Of a stretch of 5,311 nucleotides of DNA, positions 5,228 to 5,311 are shown in pieces (within the stretch, counting starts at the first letter, position 1; each line of letters starts with the position of its first letter). Position numbers and translations under genes: made by a program. The notes under the pieces were generated by a model, which was not told where the DNA came from, ran no database searches, and saw only the letters and a list, made by a program, of their open reading frames with translations. The stretch is from an uncultured Clostridia bacterium (GTDB lineage Bacteria; Bacillota; Clostridia; Oscillospirales; CAG-272), in NCBI GenBank assembly GCA_937894775.1, contig CALAXC010000275.1, forward strand, positions 1 to 5,311. The letters are read 5' to 3'.

Positions 5228-5311
5228 ATATAAATGCCTTTATTTTTAAAATGTTCAATTAACGCATTAACATCTTCATCAGTCAAATCTAAATGAGATG
5301 TTGCATCTAAA
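5083..5311 (-). CDS. 3' part of an unrecognised - strand gene running in from the right edge
   Basis: The frame stays open from the window edge to a TGA at 5083-5085, giving 75 visible residues, and has no start inside the window; a TTG at 5284-5286 is internal to the frame. The visible protein begins LDATSHLDLTDEDVNALIEHF, continues with KNKGIYIYASTEEILLKALQRM and SVKLGKGKK, and ends RRLNFALFS. It alternates acidic helix-like and short strand-like stretches, as a folded soluble domain would. No family was recognised. It is convergent with the + ORF 4847-5227 and overlaps it by 145 bases. Only one of the two is likely real over that overlap; the N-terminal 50 visible residues here look more convincing. 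Confidence 0.45.
   Translation of the reverse strand, partial: LDATSHLDLTDEDVNALIEHFKNKGIYIYASTEEILLKALQRMSVKLGKGKKVAIYFSSAPLLCINRRLNFALFS

Noticed and set aside
1..5311. CRISPR array, tRNA, rRNA or insertion sequence ends
   Set aside because: No short direct repeats with regular spacers, no tRNA-like cloverleaf, no conserved rRNA text and no transposase-like ORF were seen on either strand.

Overview
The window looks like chromosomal DNA from an anaerobic, gut-type Clostridia member of the Bacillota. This is inferred from four things: a long secreted surface protein with InlB-like repeats and a Cys-containing C-terminal membrane tail, strong AGGAGG Shine-Dalgarno sequences, a canonical sigma-A promoter, and a membrane-linked XRE regulator. 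The standard code fits, because TGA acts as a stop in the first gene. No marker here fixes genus or species.

Region 1 (1-3410) is one complete CDS for an 1132-residue exported, modular surface protein. Its order is signal peptide, a divergent InlB-B-like block, an Ig-like block, two tandem copies of a composite module (an all-beta 'A' unit plus an InlB B-repeat-like 'B' unit), two more Ig-like blocks, two Cys/His-rich units, an acidic Pro/Thr linker, and a Gly-Cys/transmembrane/Lys tail. It is most likely held in the envelope, perhaps as an adhesin or scaffold. No catalytic domain is visible.

Region 2 (3411-3720) is a 310-base intergenic stretch. It holds a strong intrinsic terminator for the surface gene, a small palindrome, a near-consensus extended -10 promoter, and a roughly 120-base leader. 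The leader carries a concentric dyad (hairpin or operator) just upstream of the next start codon.

Region 3 (3721-4410) is a two-gene operon. The first gene encodes an XRE-type HTH protein with two C-terminal membrane segments. The second encodes a 72-residue protein with two membrane segments, and its ribosome binding site overlaps the stop codon of the first. Together they look like a small membrane-coupled regulatory cassette with an unknown signal.

Region 4 (4411-5311) is much more AT-rich and is not well-formed gene territory. It contains a + strand ORF without a proper start, an inverted repeat, a second + ORF without a visible ribosome binding site, and a - strand ORF that enters from the right edge and overlaps the + ORF tail to tail by 145 bases. 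None of these was recognised. The composition break and the lack of starts suggest recently acquired or decaying DNA. The XRE/small-membrane-protein cassette with its leader dyad and the unassigned AT-rich island are the two places most likely to hold something undescribed.
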